Origin: an uncultured Coriobacteriales bacterium
Lineage (GTDB): Bacteria; Actinomycetota; Coriobacteriia; Coriobacteriales; UMGS124
Direction: 5' to 3'
Length of the DNA: 50,030 bases
NCBI GenBank assembly: GCA_902464015.1
Contig: CABQHM010000023.1
Span: forward strand, 1-50,030
The notes under the pieces were generated by a model. The model saw only the letters and a program-made list of their open reading frames with translations. It was not told where the DNA came from and did not search any database. This document shows positions 42,572 to 50,030 of this stretch, piece by piece; within the stretch, counting starts at the first letter, position 1, and the number at the start of each line of letters is the position of its first letter. The translations under genes and the position numbers were made by a program.

Positions 42572-43060
42572 ATGCGGAGTCGCGCCGCCCGCGTGAGTCT
42601 GTTCGCGGGCCTCTTCGTCATGGTTGTCCTTTTTGACCAGCTCACCAAGTGGGCGGCGCGTGCATATTTGGCATCGGGTGCAAGCGTTACGCTTGTGCCC
42701 GGTGTCATTGATTTGCATCTTGTTTTCAACAAAGGAGCCGCGTTCAGCCTCGGCGAGGGCTGGACGTGGCTCTTTGTCGCGGTTGCAGTTGTGCTGTGCG
42801 CGGGATGCGCTTGGGCTGTGGCGACCCAAGGCCTTTCAAAGGCCACGACATGCCTTCTGGGCATTGCGGCAGGTGGCGGCGTGGGCAACCTCATCGACCG
42901 CGTGACCCAAGGGTGCGTGACGGATTTTTTCATGCCCACGTTTGTGAGCTTTCCTGTGTTCAATGTTGCAGATATCTGCATTACCTGCTCTTTTGTTGCC
43001 CTGTTTATTCTCTATTGGTCGCATGACGCGCGCTGTCGGGAGGTTGAAACCCATGAGTGA
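42572..43060 (+). CDS. lspA: Signal peptidase II (lipoprotein signal peptidase)
   Basis: Cleaves the signal peptide from lipidated prolipoproteins, after Lgt (gene at 928). The 162-residue protein has four membrane helices and the catalytic aspartates Asp118 (GNLIDRVTQGCVTDFF) and Asp134 (FNVADICI), plus the FNKGAAFSLGEG loop. GGAGGG at 42557-42562 sets the ATG at 42572; the frame upstream lies inside ileS. It overlaps rluD by eight bases. Confidence 0.95.
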   Translation: MRSRAARVSLFAGLFVMVVLFDQLTKWAARAYLASGASVTLVPGVIDLHLVFNKGAAFSLGEGWTWLFVAVAVVLCAGCAWAVATQGLSKATTCLLGIAAGGGVGNLIDRVTQGCVTDFFMPTFVSFPVFNVADICITCSFVALFILYWSHDARCREVETHE

Positions 43061-44090
43061 GCTTGTCCAGCGGAGTGTTTCTGCCGAGCATGAGGGTGTA
43101 CGCCTCGATCAGTATCTGGCTCTTGCCGGGGTCTATGCGAGCCGCAGCGCCGCGACCAAGGCCGTCGAGGAAGGCCTCGTAAGCGTCAACGACGAGGTTG
43201 AGACTTCCAAGAAGCGCATCCTGCATGCCGACGACGATGTGGCTGCCGAGGTCAAGGAGCATATCGACGCGCCCATTGTCCTGGAGCCCCAGCAGATTCC
43301 TCTTGACATCCGCTATGAGGACGACGATCTCATCGTCCTTTCCAAACAACGAGGCCTGGTATGCCATCCCTCGCAGGGCCACGTTGACCGCACGCTTGCC
43401 AACGCCCTGTTGTGGCATTGTGGCCCCGAGCACTTGGGCACCATGCAGGGCACCGATCGCCCCGGCATCGTTCATCGCCTCGACATGGACACCACGGGCC
43501 TCATGCTCGCCGCAAAAAACGACCATACGCAGGCGCTTCTTCAGGAAGCCATCCGCATGCGAGCGGTTGACAGGCGCTATGTCACGCTCGTACATGGCAA
43601 CATCGCCCCTGACACGGGCCTCATCGACGCGCCCATCGCGCGCCATGCCAAGGACCGACTGCGTATGGCTGTGAGCGAAGACCCCTCGGCACGTCCCTCG
43701 CTCACGACCTTCACTGTGCTTCAGCGCTTTGAGGCCGGCCGCAAGGACGACGGGTACACGCTGCTGGAATGCAAGCTGTACACCGGCCGTACCCATCAGA
43801 TTCGTGTGCACATGTCTTACATTGGCCACCCCGTGGTGGGCGACCCCTTGTACGGTCGTGGCACTCTGCAGCAGAACCTCGACCTCGACCGGCAGTTCCT
43901 TCACTCTTGGAGTCTGGCGTTCGAGCATCCTACGACGGGCGAGCAGCTGCGGTTCAAGGATGCCATCACCTGGGAGCTTGACGAGGCGCTCATGGGCCTT
44001 GAATCCCGTGAAAGTGACCTTACCGCTCAGGGCAAGATTGTGCGAGAGGCGCTTGAGGAGGCCTCCTATGCTCCTTCTGGCTCTTGGTAG
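43053..44090 (+). CDS. rluD: RluD-type 23S rRNA pseudouridine synthase
   Basis: The 345-residue protein has an N-terminal S4 RNA-binding domain (about 1-75) and an RluA-family catalytic domain with HRLDMDTTG (141-149), where Asp144 is catalytic. The RIHQIR-type stretch appears as GRTHQIRVHM. Members modify helix 69 of 23S rRNA or other sites; the exact target is not certain. The ATG with GGGAGG nine bases upstream overlaps the end of lspA, continuing the ileS-lspA-rluD transcript. Confidence 0.92.
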   Translation: MSELVQRSVSAEHEGVRLDQYLALAGVYASRSAATKAVEEGLVSVNDEVETSKKRILHADDDVAAEVKEHIDAPIVLEPQQIPLDIRYEDDDLIVLSKQRGLVCHPSQGHVDRTLANALLWHCGPEHLGTMQGTDRPGIVHRLDMDTTGLMLAAKNDHTQALLQEAIRMRAVDRRYVTLVHGNIAPDTGLIDAPIARHAKDRLRMAVSEDPSARPSLTTFTVLQRFEAGRKDDGYTLLECKLYTGRTHQIRVHMSYIGHPVVGDPLYGRGTLQQNLDLDRQFLHSWSLAFEHPTTGEQLRFKDAITWELDEALMGLESRESDLTAQGKIVREALEEASYAPSGSW

Positions 44091-44159
44091 CCATGCCGGT
44101 TTTGGTGTATTGTCGCTTGTAGCGTTGGTCAATGCAGTGTCCCAGGAAGGGCTTCCCCC

Positions 44160-45476
44160 ATGCAGATAACGCCCATTCTCGTGTTTAACGCCGTGGTCCT
44201 CGTCTTCTTTGTCCTGGCGTTCTTCTATCAGTTCGTCTACATCTTCATCACGCTGCGTTACAAGCAGCATCCCGTAAAGCCAGCTCGCCGCCTGCATTCG
44301 TATGCGTTTGTCATCTGCGCGCACAACGAGGGCGCGGTCATCTCAGAGCTCGTCCGCTCCATCAAGGAGCAAGACTATCCCAGCGAGCTCATTGACACAT
44401 ATGTCTTCTGCGACAATTGCACCGACGACACCGCACAGCTTGCGCGCGAGGCCGGCGCCATTGTTCTCGAGCGCCCCGGTGGCGGCCAGAAGGGCAAGAG
44501 CTGGGTCATGGACTACGGCCTGTCTCGCGTGCTCAAGGAACACCCCGGCAAGTACGAGGCCTTTTTCGTCTTTGACGCCGACAACGTCTTGTCCAAGACC
44601 TATGTGACCGAGATGAACAAGGTTTTCGATATGGGCGGGTTTGCTGCAATCACGAGCTTCCGCAACTCGAAAAACTTCGATTCCTCTTGGGTCAGCCGCG
44701 GCTATGGCACGTGGTTCATCCGCGAGGCGACCTACCTCAACAACGCCCGCATGATCTTGGGCACGTCGTGCGCCATCTCCGGTACCGGCTACCTCATCTC
44801 TGCCGACATGATCGAGCGCATGCACGGCTGGGACTTTCACCTGCTCACCGAGGACATTCAGTTCTCTGTGTTCTGCGCCGTCAATGGGTATCGCATCGGC
44901 TATGCGCACAATGCCGTGTTCTACGACGAGCAGCCCGTGACCTTCTCTGCTTCCTGGAAGCAACGCATGCGCTGGACCAAGGGTTTCTACCAAGTCTTTG
45001 CCAAGTACGCGTCGGCCTTGTTCAACACATGGTTCAAAGGTCCCAAGAACCGTGTCGCTCCCGATGTGAAGGAAGACCGTTCTTGGCGCTTCGCGGCGTA
45101 TGACATGACCATGACCATTGCTCCGGCAATGATCCTCACCATCGTTTCGGCGGCGGTCAACGGCATCTACCTGCTGTTGGGCCTTATCGCCCCCGAGATT
45201 GTGGGGCCCACCGAGGTCAGGATGTGCCTGGGGTCGTTTTGCGCCACGTTTGTGACCTTCTACCTGACGTTTTTCCTTCTGGTCCTTCTTACCACGGCGA
45301 CTGAGGGCAAGAAGATGCATATGACGCCGCTGCACCGTTTCACGAACCTCTTCACGTTCCCGGTGTTCATGCTCTCCTATGTGCCCCTCGCCTTGGTCGC
45401 GGCCGTCAAGAAGGTCGATTGGGTGCCTACACGTCACACCATCTCGAAAACGCTCTCTGAGATTCAGGCACAGTAG
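44160..45476 (+). CDS. Membrane glycosyltransferase, GT2 family
   Basis: The 438-residue protein has one N-terminal membrane helix (about 8-32), a GT-A domain and three or so C-terminal helices. Motifs are DNCTDDT (85-91), the metal-binding DAD (139-141), TED (230-232) and QRMRW (268-272), the last typical of processive synthases such as cellulose or poly-GlcNAc synthases. The sugar and product cannot be deduced, and no accessory polysaccharide gene is adjacent. AGGAAGGG precedes the ATG. Confidence 0.88.
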   Translation: MQITPILVFNAVVLVFFVLAFFYQFVYIFITLRYKQHPVKPARRLHSYAFVICAHNEGAVISELVRSIKEQDYPSELIDTYVFCDNCTDDTAQLAREAGAIVLERPGGGQKGKSWVMDYGLSRVLKEHPGKYEAFFVFDADNVLSKTYVTEMNKVFDMGGFAAITSFRNSKNFDSSWVSRGYGTWFIREATYLNNARMILGTSCAISGTGYLISADMIERMHGWDFHLLTEDIQFSVFCAVNGYRIGYAHNAVFYDEQPVTFSASWKQRMRWTKGFYQVFAKYASALFNTWFKGPKNRVAPDVKEDRSWRFAAYDMTMTIAPAMILTIVSAAVNGIYLLLGLIAPEIVGPTEVRMCLGSFCATFVTFYLTFFLLVLLTTATEGKKMHMTPLHRFTNLFTFPVFMLSYVPLALVAAVKKVDWVPTRHTISKTLSEIQAQ

Positions 45477-45618
45477 GGGAGTCCGGCCTACGTGTCGGTT
45501 TCAAGTGCGATGGTTAAATGCAGCTAAAGTCGACATGTAAACCTCGCTCGTGCAATATCATGTAACCTTTAAGCGTGACATGCCAAACAGTGTTCTGACG
45601 TCAAGAAAGGATCTGGGA
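45477..45618. other. Leader region of guaB
   Basis: This 142-base AT-richer gap holds a repeated CATGTAA (45534-45540, 45559-45565) and a TATCAT (45556-45561) that could be a -10 box, but no well-spaced -35. I see no PurR-type or riboswitch consensus. The ribosome site AAAGGA is at 45605-45610. Confidence 0.4.
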
Positions 45619-47154
45619 ATGGCCTACTACTACCCTGAGGCGGCACATACGTTTAGCGAGTATTTGCTGGTGCCTGGTTACAGCGGCTCCGAACACACGC
45701 CTGAGAGGGTCAGCCTGCGTACCCCTCTGACGCGCTTCCGTCGCGGCGAGGAGCCCCGCATCTCGCTCAACATCCCCATGATCTCGGCCATCATGCAGGC
45801 CGTCTCTGGTCCCAAGCTTGCCGTTGCTCTCGCAACTGAGGGTGGCATGTCGTTCATCTACGGCTCGCAGACCCCTGAGGACGAGGCTCAGATGGTTCGC
45901 GACGTCAAGACCTACAAGGCCGGCTTTGTTCGCAGCGACTCCACGCTGACGCCCGACAACACCCTGGCCGACGTCCTGGCCCTTCTTGAGAAGACCGGCC
46001 ACTCCACCATGCCCGTCACCGTCGACGGCAACCCTGAGGGCAAGCTCCTCGGTATTGTGACGAGCCGCGATTATCGCGTCTCCCGTATGGATCCTGCCAC
46101 GAAGGTCTCCGAGTTCATGACCTCCGCCGAGAACCTCGTGTGCGCCCCCGACACCATTACCCTCTCCGAGGCCAACGACATCATCTGGGAGCGCAAGCTC
46201 AACTCCCTGCCTCTCGTTGACGCCGAGGGCAACCTCAAGTACCTCGTGTTCCGCAAGGACTACGACGGACACAAGTCCAACCCCAACGAGCTTCTCGACC
46301 AGCAGAAGTCCTACATGGTGGGCGCTGGCATCAACACCCGCGACTACGCTGAGCGCGTGCCGCTGCTCATCGAGGCTGGCGTCGACGCCCTGTGCATCGA
46401 CTCCTCCGAGGGCTACTCCGAGTGGCAGAAGCGCACCCTCGAGTGGATTCGCGCCAACTACGGCTATGACATCTGCGTCGGTGCCGGTAACGTCGTTGAC
46501 GCCGAGGGCTTCCGCTTCCTTGCTGAGGCCGGCGCTGACTTCGTGAAGGTCGGCATCGGCGGTGGCTCCATCTGCATCACCCGTGAGCAGAAGGGCATCG
46601 GCCGCGGCCAGGCTTCCGCTCTTATCGACGTGTGCGCAGAGCGCGACCGCTACTTCGAGGAGACCGGCATCTACGTGCCTGTGTGCTCCGACGGCGGTAT
46701 CGTGCACGACTACCACATGACCCTGGCTCTGGCCATGGGCGCCGACTTTATGATGCTCGGTCGCTACTTCGCCCGTTTCGACGAGTCCCCGAGCCGTCGT
46801 GTCATGGTCAACGGCGCCTACATGAAGGAGTACTGGGGCGAGGGTTCGGCCCGTGCCCGCAACTGGCAGCGTTACGACCTGGGCGGCAACAAGAAGACGA
46901 TGTCTTTCGTCGAGGGCGTTGACTCCTACGTGCCCTACGCCGGCTCCCTGAAGGACGGCGTCGCCGGGTCGCTTGCCAAGGTGAAGTCCACGATGTGCAA
47001 CTGCGGCGCTCTCACCATTCCCGAGCTTCAGGAGAAGGCCAAGATCACGCTGATCTCCGCCACGAGCCTTGTCGAGGGCGGCGCTCACGACGTCCTGCTC
47101 AAGAACCCCAACCAGACGGTTGTTTCCGCTAGCAACGGCACGTACGCCAACTAG
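45619..47154 (+). CDS. guaB: IMP dehydrogenase
   Basis: Oxidises IMP to XMP, the committed step to GMP. The 511-residue protein has the (beta/alpha)8 barrel split by a CBS pair (about 100-220) and the catalytic loop GIGGGSICITREQKGIGRGQ with Cys319. This loop is the GGGSICITRE form rather than the more common GPGSICTTR. The flap region (YWGEGS) is likewise variant. GAGNV and SDGGI phosphate-site motifs are present. AAAGGA eight bases before sets ATG 45619; an upstream frame to 45550 lacks conservation. Confidence 0.94.
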   Translation: MAYYYPEAAHTFSEYLLVPGYSGSEHTPERVSLRTPLTRFRRGEEPRISLNIPMISAIMQAVSGPKLAVALATEGGMSFIYGSQTPEDEAQMVRDVKTYKAGFVRSDSTLTPDNTLADVLALLEKTGHSTMPVTVDGNPEGKLLGIVTSRDYRVSRMDPATKVSEFMTSAENLVCAPDTITLSEANDIIWERKLNSLPLVDAEGNLKYLVFRKDYDGHKSNPNELLDQQKSYMVGAGINTRDYAERVPLLIEAGVDALCIDSSEGYSEWQKRTLEWIRANYGYDICVGAGNVVDAEGFRFLAEAGADFVKVGIGGGSICITREQKGIGRGQASALIDVCAERDRYFEETGIYVPVCSDGGIVHDYHMTLALAMGADFMMLGRYFARFDESPSRRVMVNGAYMKEYWGEGSARARNWQRYDLGGNKKTMSFVEGVDSYVPYAGSLKDGVAGSLAKVKSTMCNCGALTIPELQEKAKITLISATSLVEGGAHDVLLKNPNQTVVSASNGTYAN

Positions 47155-47180
47155 CGTCGGCTTCATCGATTGATCAATCT

Positions 47181-47216
47181 AAGGCGCGACGAGATGCAAA
47201 TCTCGTCGCGCCTTTC
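47181..47216 (+). terminator. Intrinsic terminator after guaB
   Basis: A perfect 15-bp stem (AAGGCGCGACGAGAT, 47181-47195, with 47200-47214) has a four-base loop and a short T run. Confidence 0.8.
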
Positions 47217-47235
47217 GGCATGAAAGGCAAAGCGC

Positions 47236-49809
47236 ATGTGCACTGAGTGCGACAACACCATGGCCGCCCCTCAGGACGGCATCCCGGCGTACGACGCCGC
47301 CACCATCGAGACCAAGTGGCAGAAAGCTTGGGCTGACGAGGACCTCTTCAAGACCGATGAGGATCCCGCCAAGCCTAAGAAGTACGTCCTTGAGATGTTC
47401 CCGTATCCTTCGGGCGACCTTCACATGGGCCATGCGCGCAACTACACCATCGGCGACGCCATGGCGCGCCAGGCCCGTATGCGCGGCTTCGACGTCCTGC
47501 ACCCCATGGGCTTCGACGCCTTCGGCCTGCCGGCTGAGAACGCTGCCATCAAGCACAACACTCAGGCTGCCAAGTGGACTTATTCCAACATGGACAACGC
47601 CCTGGCTACCATGCGCCGCATGGGCTTTTCCTACGATTACGATCGCCTCGTGCGTACCTGCGACCCCGAGTACTACCGTTGGGGCCAGTGGATGTTCGAG
47701 AAGATGTGGGAGCGCGGCCTTGCCTACCGCAAGAAGAACCCGGTCAACTGGTGCCCCAAGTGCAACACCGTTCTTGCCAACGAGCAGGTGACCGACGGCA
47801 AGTGCTGGCGTTGCGGCAGCGTGCCGGAGAAGCGCGACCTCGAGCAGTGGTACCTCAAGATCACCGACTATGCCCAGGAGCTGCTCGACGACCTTGACAC
47901 GCTGACGGGCTGGCCCGAGCGCGTCAAGCAGATGCAGGCCAACTGGATCGGCCGCTCTGAGGGTGCCGAGGTTGAGTTCACGCTCTGCGATGCCGCGGGC
48001 GAGCCCACCGATGAGAAGATCACGGTCTTCACCACGCGTGCCGACACGCTTTTCGGTTGCTCCTTCTTCCTGCTCGCCCCCGAGTACAAGGGCCTTATGG
48101 ACCTTGTCGCGGGCACCGAGTACGAGGCTGCTGTCCGCGAGGTCGTCGAAGGTGCCGAGAAGATCACCGCAGTCGAGCGCGCCCAGGGCGAGCTCGAGAA
48201 GCACGGCGCCTTCACCGGCCGCTGTGTGGTGAACCCCATCAACGGCGTCAAGGTGCCCGTCTGGGTCGCCGACTACGTCATCTCTGACTATGGCACGGGC
48301 GCCGTCATGGCAGTTCCCTGTGGCGACCAGCGCGACTTCGAGTTCGCCAAGAAGTACGACCTGCCTATCGTCCCGATCATCATGGGGGAGGACGACCCCC
48401 TCTACGCCCAGCTCAAGGACGAGCGTGAGCGCGTCGTGACGGGCGTCGATTGGGAGACGGCCATGACGGCTGAGGGCTTCCTCGTGCAGTCTGGCAAGTA
48501 CACCGGCATGGTGGGCGGCAAGCACTCCGAGGGCGAGGCTGCCATCGTGGCCGACCTCGAGGCCATGGGTGCGGGTCGTCGCAAGGTGAACTTCCGCCTG
48601 CGTGACTGGCTCATCTCCCGCCAGCGCTATTGGGGCAACCCCATCCCCATGGTGTACTGCGAGGACTGCGGCATCGTGCCCGTTCCCGCCGACCAGCTCC
48701 CGGTGCGTCTGCCCGAGAACCTCGACCTTGCTGCCGGCGAGACGCTCGCCGAGTGCAAGTCGTTCTACGAGACGACCTGCCCCTGCTGCGGCAAGCCTGC
48801 CCGTCGCGAGACCGACACGATGGACACCTTCACCTGCTCGAGCTGGTATTACCTGCGCTACATCGACCCGCACAACACGGAGCTGCCCTTCGACAAGGAC
48901 CGCGCCGACCACTGGATGAGCGTCGACAACTACATCGGCGGCATCGAGCACGCCATTCTCCACCTGCTCTACTCGCGTTTCTGGACCAAGGTCTGCCGCG
49001 ACCTGGGCCTGTGCGACATCGACGAGCCCTTCGTCAACCTGCTGTGCCAGGGCATGGTGAAGGACGAGAACGGCGAGACGATGAGCAAGTCCAAAGGCAA
49101 CGTCGTACCGCCCAGCTCGGTCATCGAGCCCTATGGCGCCGACACCATGCGCCTGTCCATCCTCTTCATCGCTCCTCCCGAGAAGGACTTCGACTGGGAC
49201 CCCAAGGCCGTTGCGGGTTGCAACCGCTTCCTCAAGCGTTCCTGGCGCACCGTGTGCCAGCTTGCCCAGACGGCTGCCGAAGGCGATGCCGAGGGCACGC
49301 TTGCCGACGAGGCCTCCAAGACGCTCTATCGCGAGCTCAACCGCACGGTCATGAAGTGCACCGAGGACTTCGACCGCACGCAGTTCAACACCGCCATCTC
49401 GGCTGTCATGGAGATGGTGAACTCCGCTGACGACTACCTCAAGGCTGTCAGTGCCGCCGATCGCAACGAGGCCCTGTGCTTCCTGGCTGCCAGCGACATT
49501 GTGCGCTGCCTGGCTCCCATCTGCCCCCACTGGGCCGAGGAGCTCTGGCACGAGCAGCTGCACGAGACGGGCTCGGTCTACAACGCCGCTTGGCCCGAGT
49601 ACGACCCCGAGGCCGCCAAGGCCGACGTGGTCGAGGTCGCCGTCCAGGTGTGCGGCAAGGTCCGCGTGCACGTGGACGTTCCCCGCGAGATGGACGCCGA
49701 CGAGCTCGGTAAGGTCGGCCTTGAGGCTGCCGCCAAGTGGGTCGAGGGCAAGACCGTGATCAAGGTCGTCGCCATTCCTGGCAAGCTGGTCAATATCGTG
49801 GCGAAGTAA
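47236..49809 (+). CDS. leuS: Leucyl-tRNA synthetase
   Basis: Charges tRNA-Leu. The 857-residue class I enzyme has HMGH (63-66), a zinc-type insertion (CPKC and CWRC around 175-195), the CP1 editing domain with the TTRADTLFG stretch, and the KMSKS loop as TMSKSKGN (615-622), with Thr at the first Lys position. The catalytically important second Lys is kept. AAAGG seven bases upstream supports ATG 47236; ATG 47260 is possible. The stop is six bases before the third structured repeat element. Confidence 0.96.
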   Translation: MCTECDNTMAAPQDGIPAYDAATIETKWQKAWADEDLFKTDEDPAKPKKYVLEMFPYPSGDLHMGHARNYTIGDAMARQARMRGFDVLHPMGFDAFGLPAENAAIKHNTQAAKWTYSNMDNALATMRRMGFSYDYDRLVRTCDPEYYRWGQWMFEKMWERGLAYRKKNPVNWCPKCNTVLANEQVTDGKCWRCGSVPEKRDLEQWYLKITDYAQELLDDLDTLTGWPERVKQMQANWIGRSEGAEVEFTLCDAAGEPTDEKITVFTTRADTLFGCSFFLLAPEYKGLMDLVAGTEYEAAVREVVEGAEKITAVERAQGELEKHGAFTGRCVVNPINGVKVPVWVADYVISDYGTGAVMAVPCGDQRDFEFAKKYDLPIVPIIMGEDDPLYAQLKDERERVVTGVDWETAMTAEGFLVQSGKYTGMVGGKHSEGEAAIVADLEAMGAGRRKVNFRLRDWLISRQRYWGNPIPMVYCEDCGIVPVPADQLPVRLPENLDLAAGETLAECKSFYETTCPCCGKPARRETDTMDTFTCSSWYYLRYIDPHNTELPFDKDRADHWMSVDNYIGGIEHAILHLLYSRFWTKVCRDLGLCDIDEPFVNLLCQGMVKDENGETMSKSKGNVVPPSSVIEPYGADTMRLSILFIAPPEKDFDWDPKAVAGCNRFLKRSWRTVCQLAQTAAEGDAEGTLADEASKTLYRELNRTVMKCTEDFDRTQFNTAISAVMEMVNSADDYLKAVSAADRNEALCFLAASDIVRCLAPICPHWAEELWHEQLHETGSVYNAAWPEYDPEAAKADVVEVAVQVCGKVRVHVDVPREMDADELGKVGLEAAAKWVEGKTVIKVVAIPGKLVNIVAK

Positions 49810-49815
49810 GCCGCT

Positions 49816-49950
49816 GGGCTCCCGGCGGGCTGGGTGTTCGCCTGGTGCTCGAACAGTCCTCGTACCGAAACACTCAAAGGCCCGATACGGCGATTGCCGT
49901 ATCGGGCCTTCTCGGTTTCACTGCGGAACTGCGTCCAGGCGAACACCCAG
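49816..49950 (+). repeat. Structured repeat element, copy 3 (after leuS)
   Basis: Box GGGCTCCC is at 49816-49823. The outer stem is a perfect 16 bp, 49830-49845 with 49935-49950, with a sequence unrelated to copies 1 and 2. The conserved strands are TGCTCGAACAGTCCTCGT (49846-49863) and CTGCGGAACTGCGT (49921-49934). The inner part is longer: ACCGA/TCGGT, then a perfect 15-bp hairpin AAGGCCCGATACGGC (49877-49891) with 49896-49910. The inner hairpin is followed by CTC, so termination is doubtful. Confidence 0.85.
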
Positions 49951-50030
49951 TCCTGGCGTTCTTTGCCTACAAGTTTGCATGGGGCACTTCTCATAGAGGT
50001 TTTGCGCACTTGTGGGTGGGTGTGGGGTGG
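49951..50030. other. End of window, no feature seen
   Basis: These 80 bases after copy 3 show no gene start, terminator or similarity to the spacer that follows copies 1 and 2. Confidence 0.4.

Noticed and set aside
34756..49950. Elements as MITEs with shared terminal inverted repeats
   Set aside because: The outer stem sequence differs completely between copies 1-2 and copy 3, unlike transposase-recognised inverted ends. A hairpin-recognising mobile element remains possible.

Overview
The window is GC-rich chromosomal DNA from a Gram-positive bacterium. It is almost fully coding, and nearly every gene lies on the + strand; the one convincing minus-strand gene is a short zinc-ribbon protein. 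Gram-positive markers are MurT/GatD, AmaP with Asp23, FakA, and a FtsY without a long acidic N-terminus. An actinobacterial trait is a coiled-coil protein next to DUF177 and rnc, in the position held by SepIVA in mycobacteria. My best inference is the actinobacterial class Coriobacteriia (Collinsella/Olsenella/Atopobium relatives). I could not test this by search.

Layout. The first ~50 bases are the 3' end of a 23S rRNA, closed by a terminator with no 5S gene in between. Positions 326-9349 hold a NifU-like protein, a cysteine-rich protein, lgt, yebC, an envelope cluster (amaP, asp23, murT, gatD), a PflX-type radical SAM protein and a membrane-anchored beta-lactamase-fold protein whose catalytic motifs are all degenerate. 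Positions 9400-16646 hold pncB, argS, hom, a COG3044 ABC-class ATPase and the minus-strand FmdB-type protein. Positions 16800-20088 are a thiamine salvage unit behind a TPP riboswitch: thiM, thiE and a ThiD-thiamine pyrophosphokinase fusion.

Positions 20237-34756 are a long housekeeping block: rpmB, an Asp23-like gene, fakA, recG, coaD, a SepIVA-like coiled coil, yceD (DUF177), rpmF, plsX, rnc, smc, ftsY, ffh. It closely parallels the Bacillus rpmB-yloU-yloV-recG-plsX-rnc-smc-ftsY-ffh order. It joins ribosomal proteins, lipid synthesis, chromosome maintenance and SRP targeting. Positions 35180-49809 hold a HAD hydrolase, ftsH, an L,D-transpeptidase, ileS, lspA, rluD, a GT2 glycosyltransferase, guaB and leuS.

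The most unusual signal is a repeated, highly structured non-coding element with three copies: two in tandem directly after ffh (34756-35035) and one directly after leuS (49816-49950). Each has a GGGYTCYC box, a 16-20 bp outer stem, two conserved strands facing each other inside it (TGCTCRRACAGTCCTCG and CTGCGGAACTRCGY) and an inner hairpin. The outer stem differs between copies but stays paired, which suggests selection on the folded form. It could be an undescribed structured RNA or a hairpin-type mobile element.
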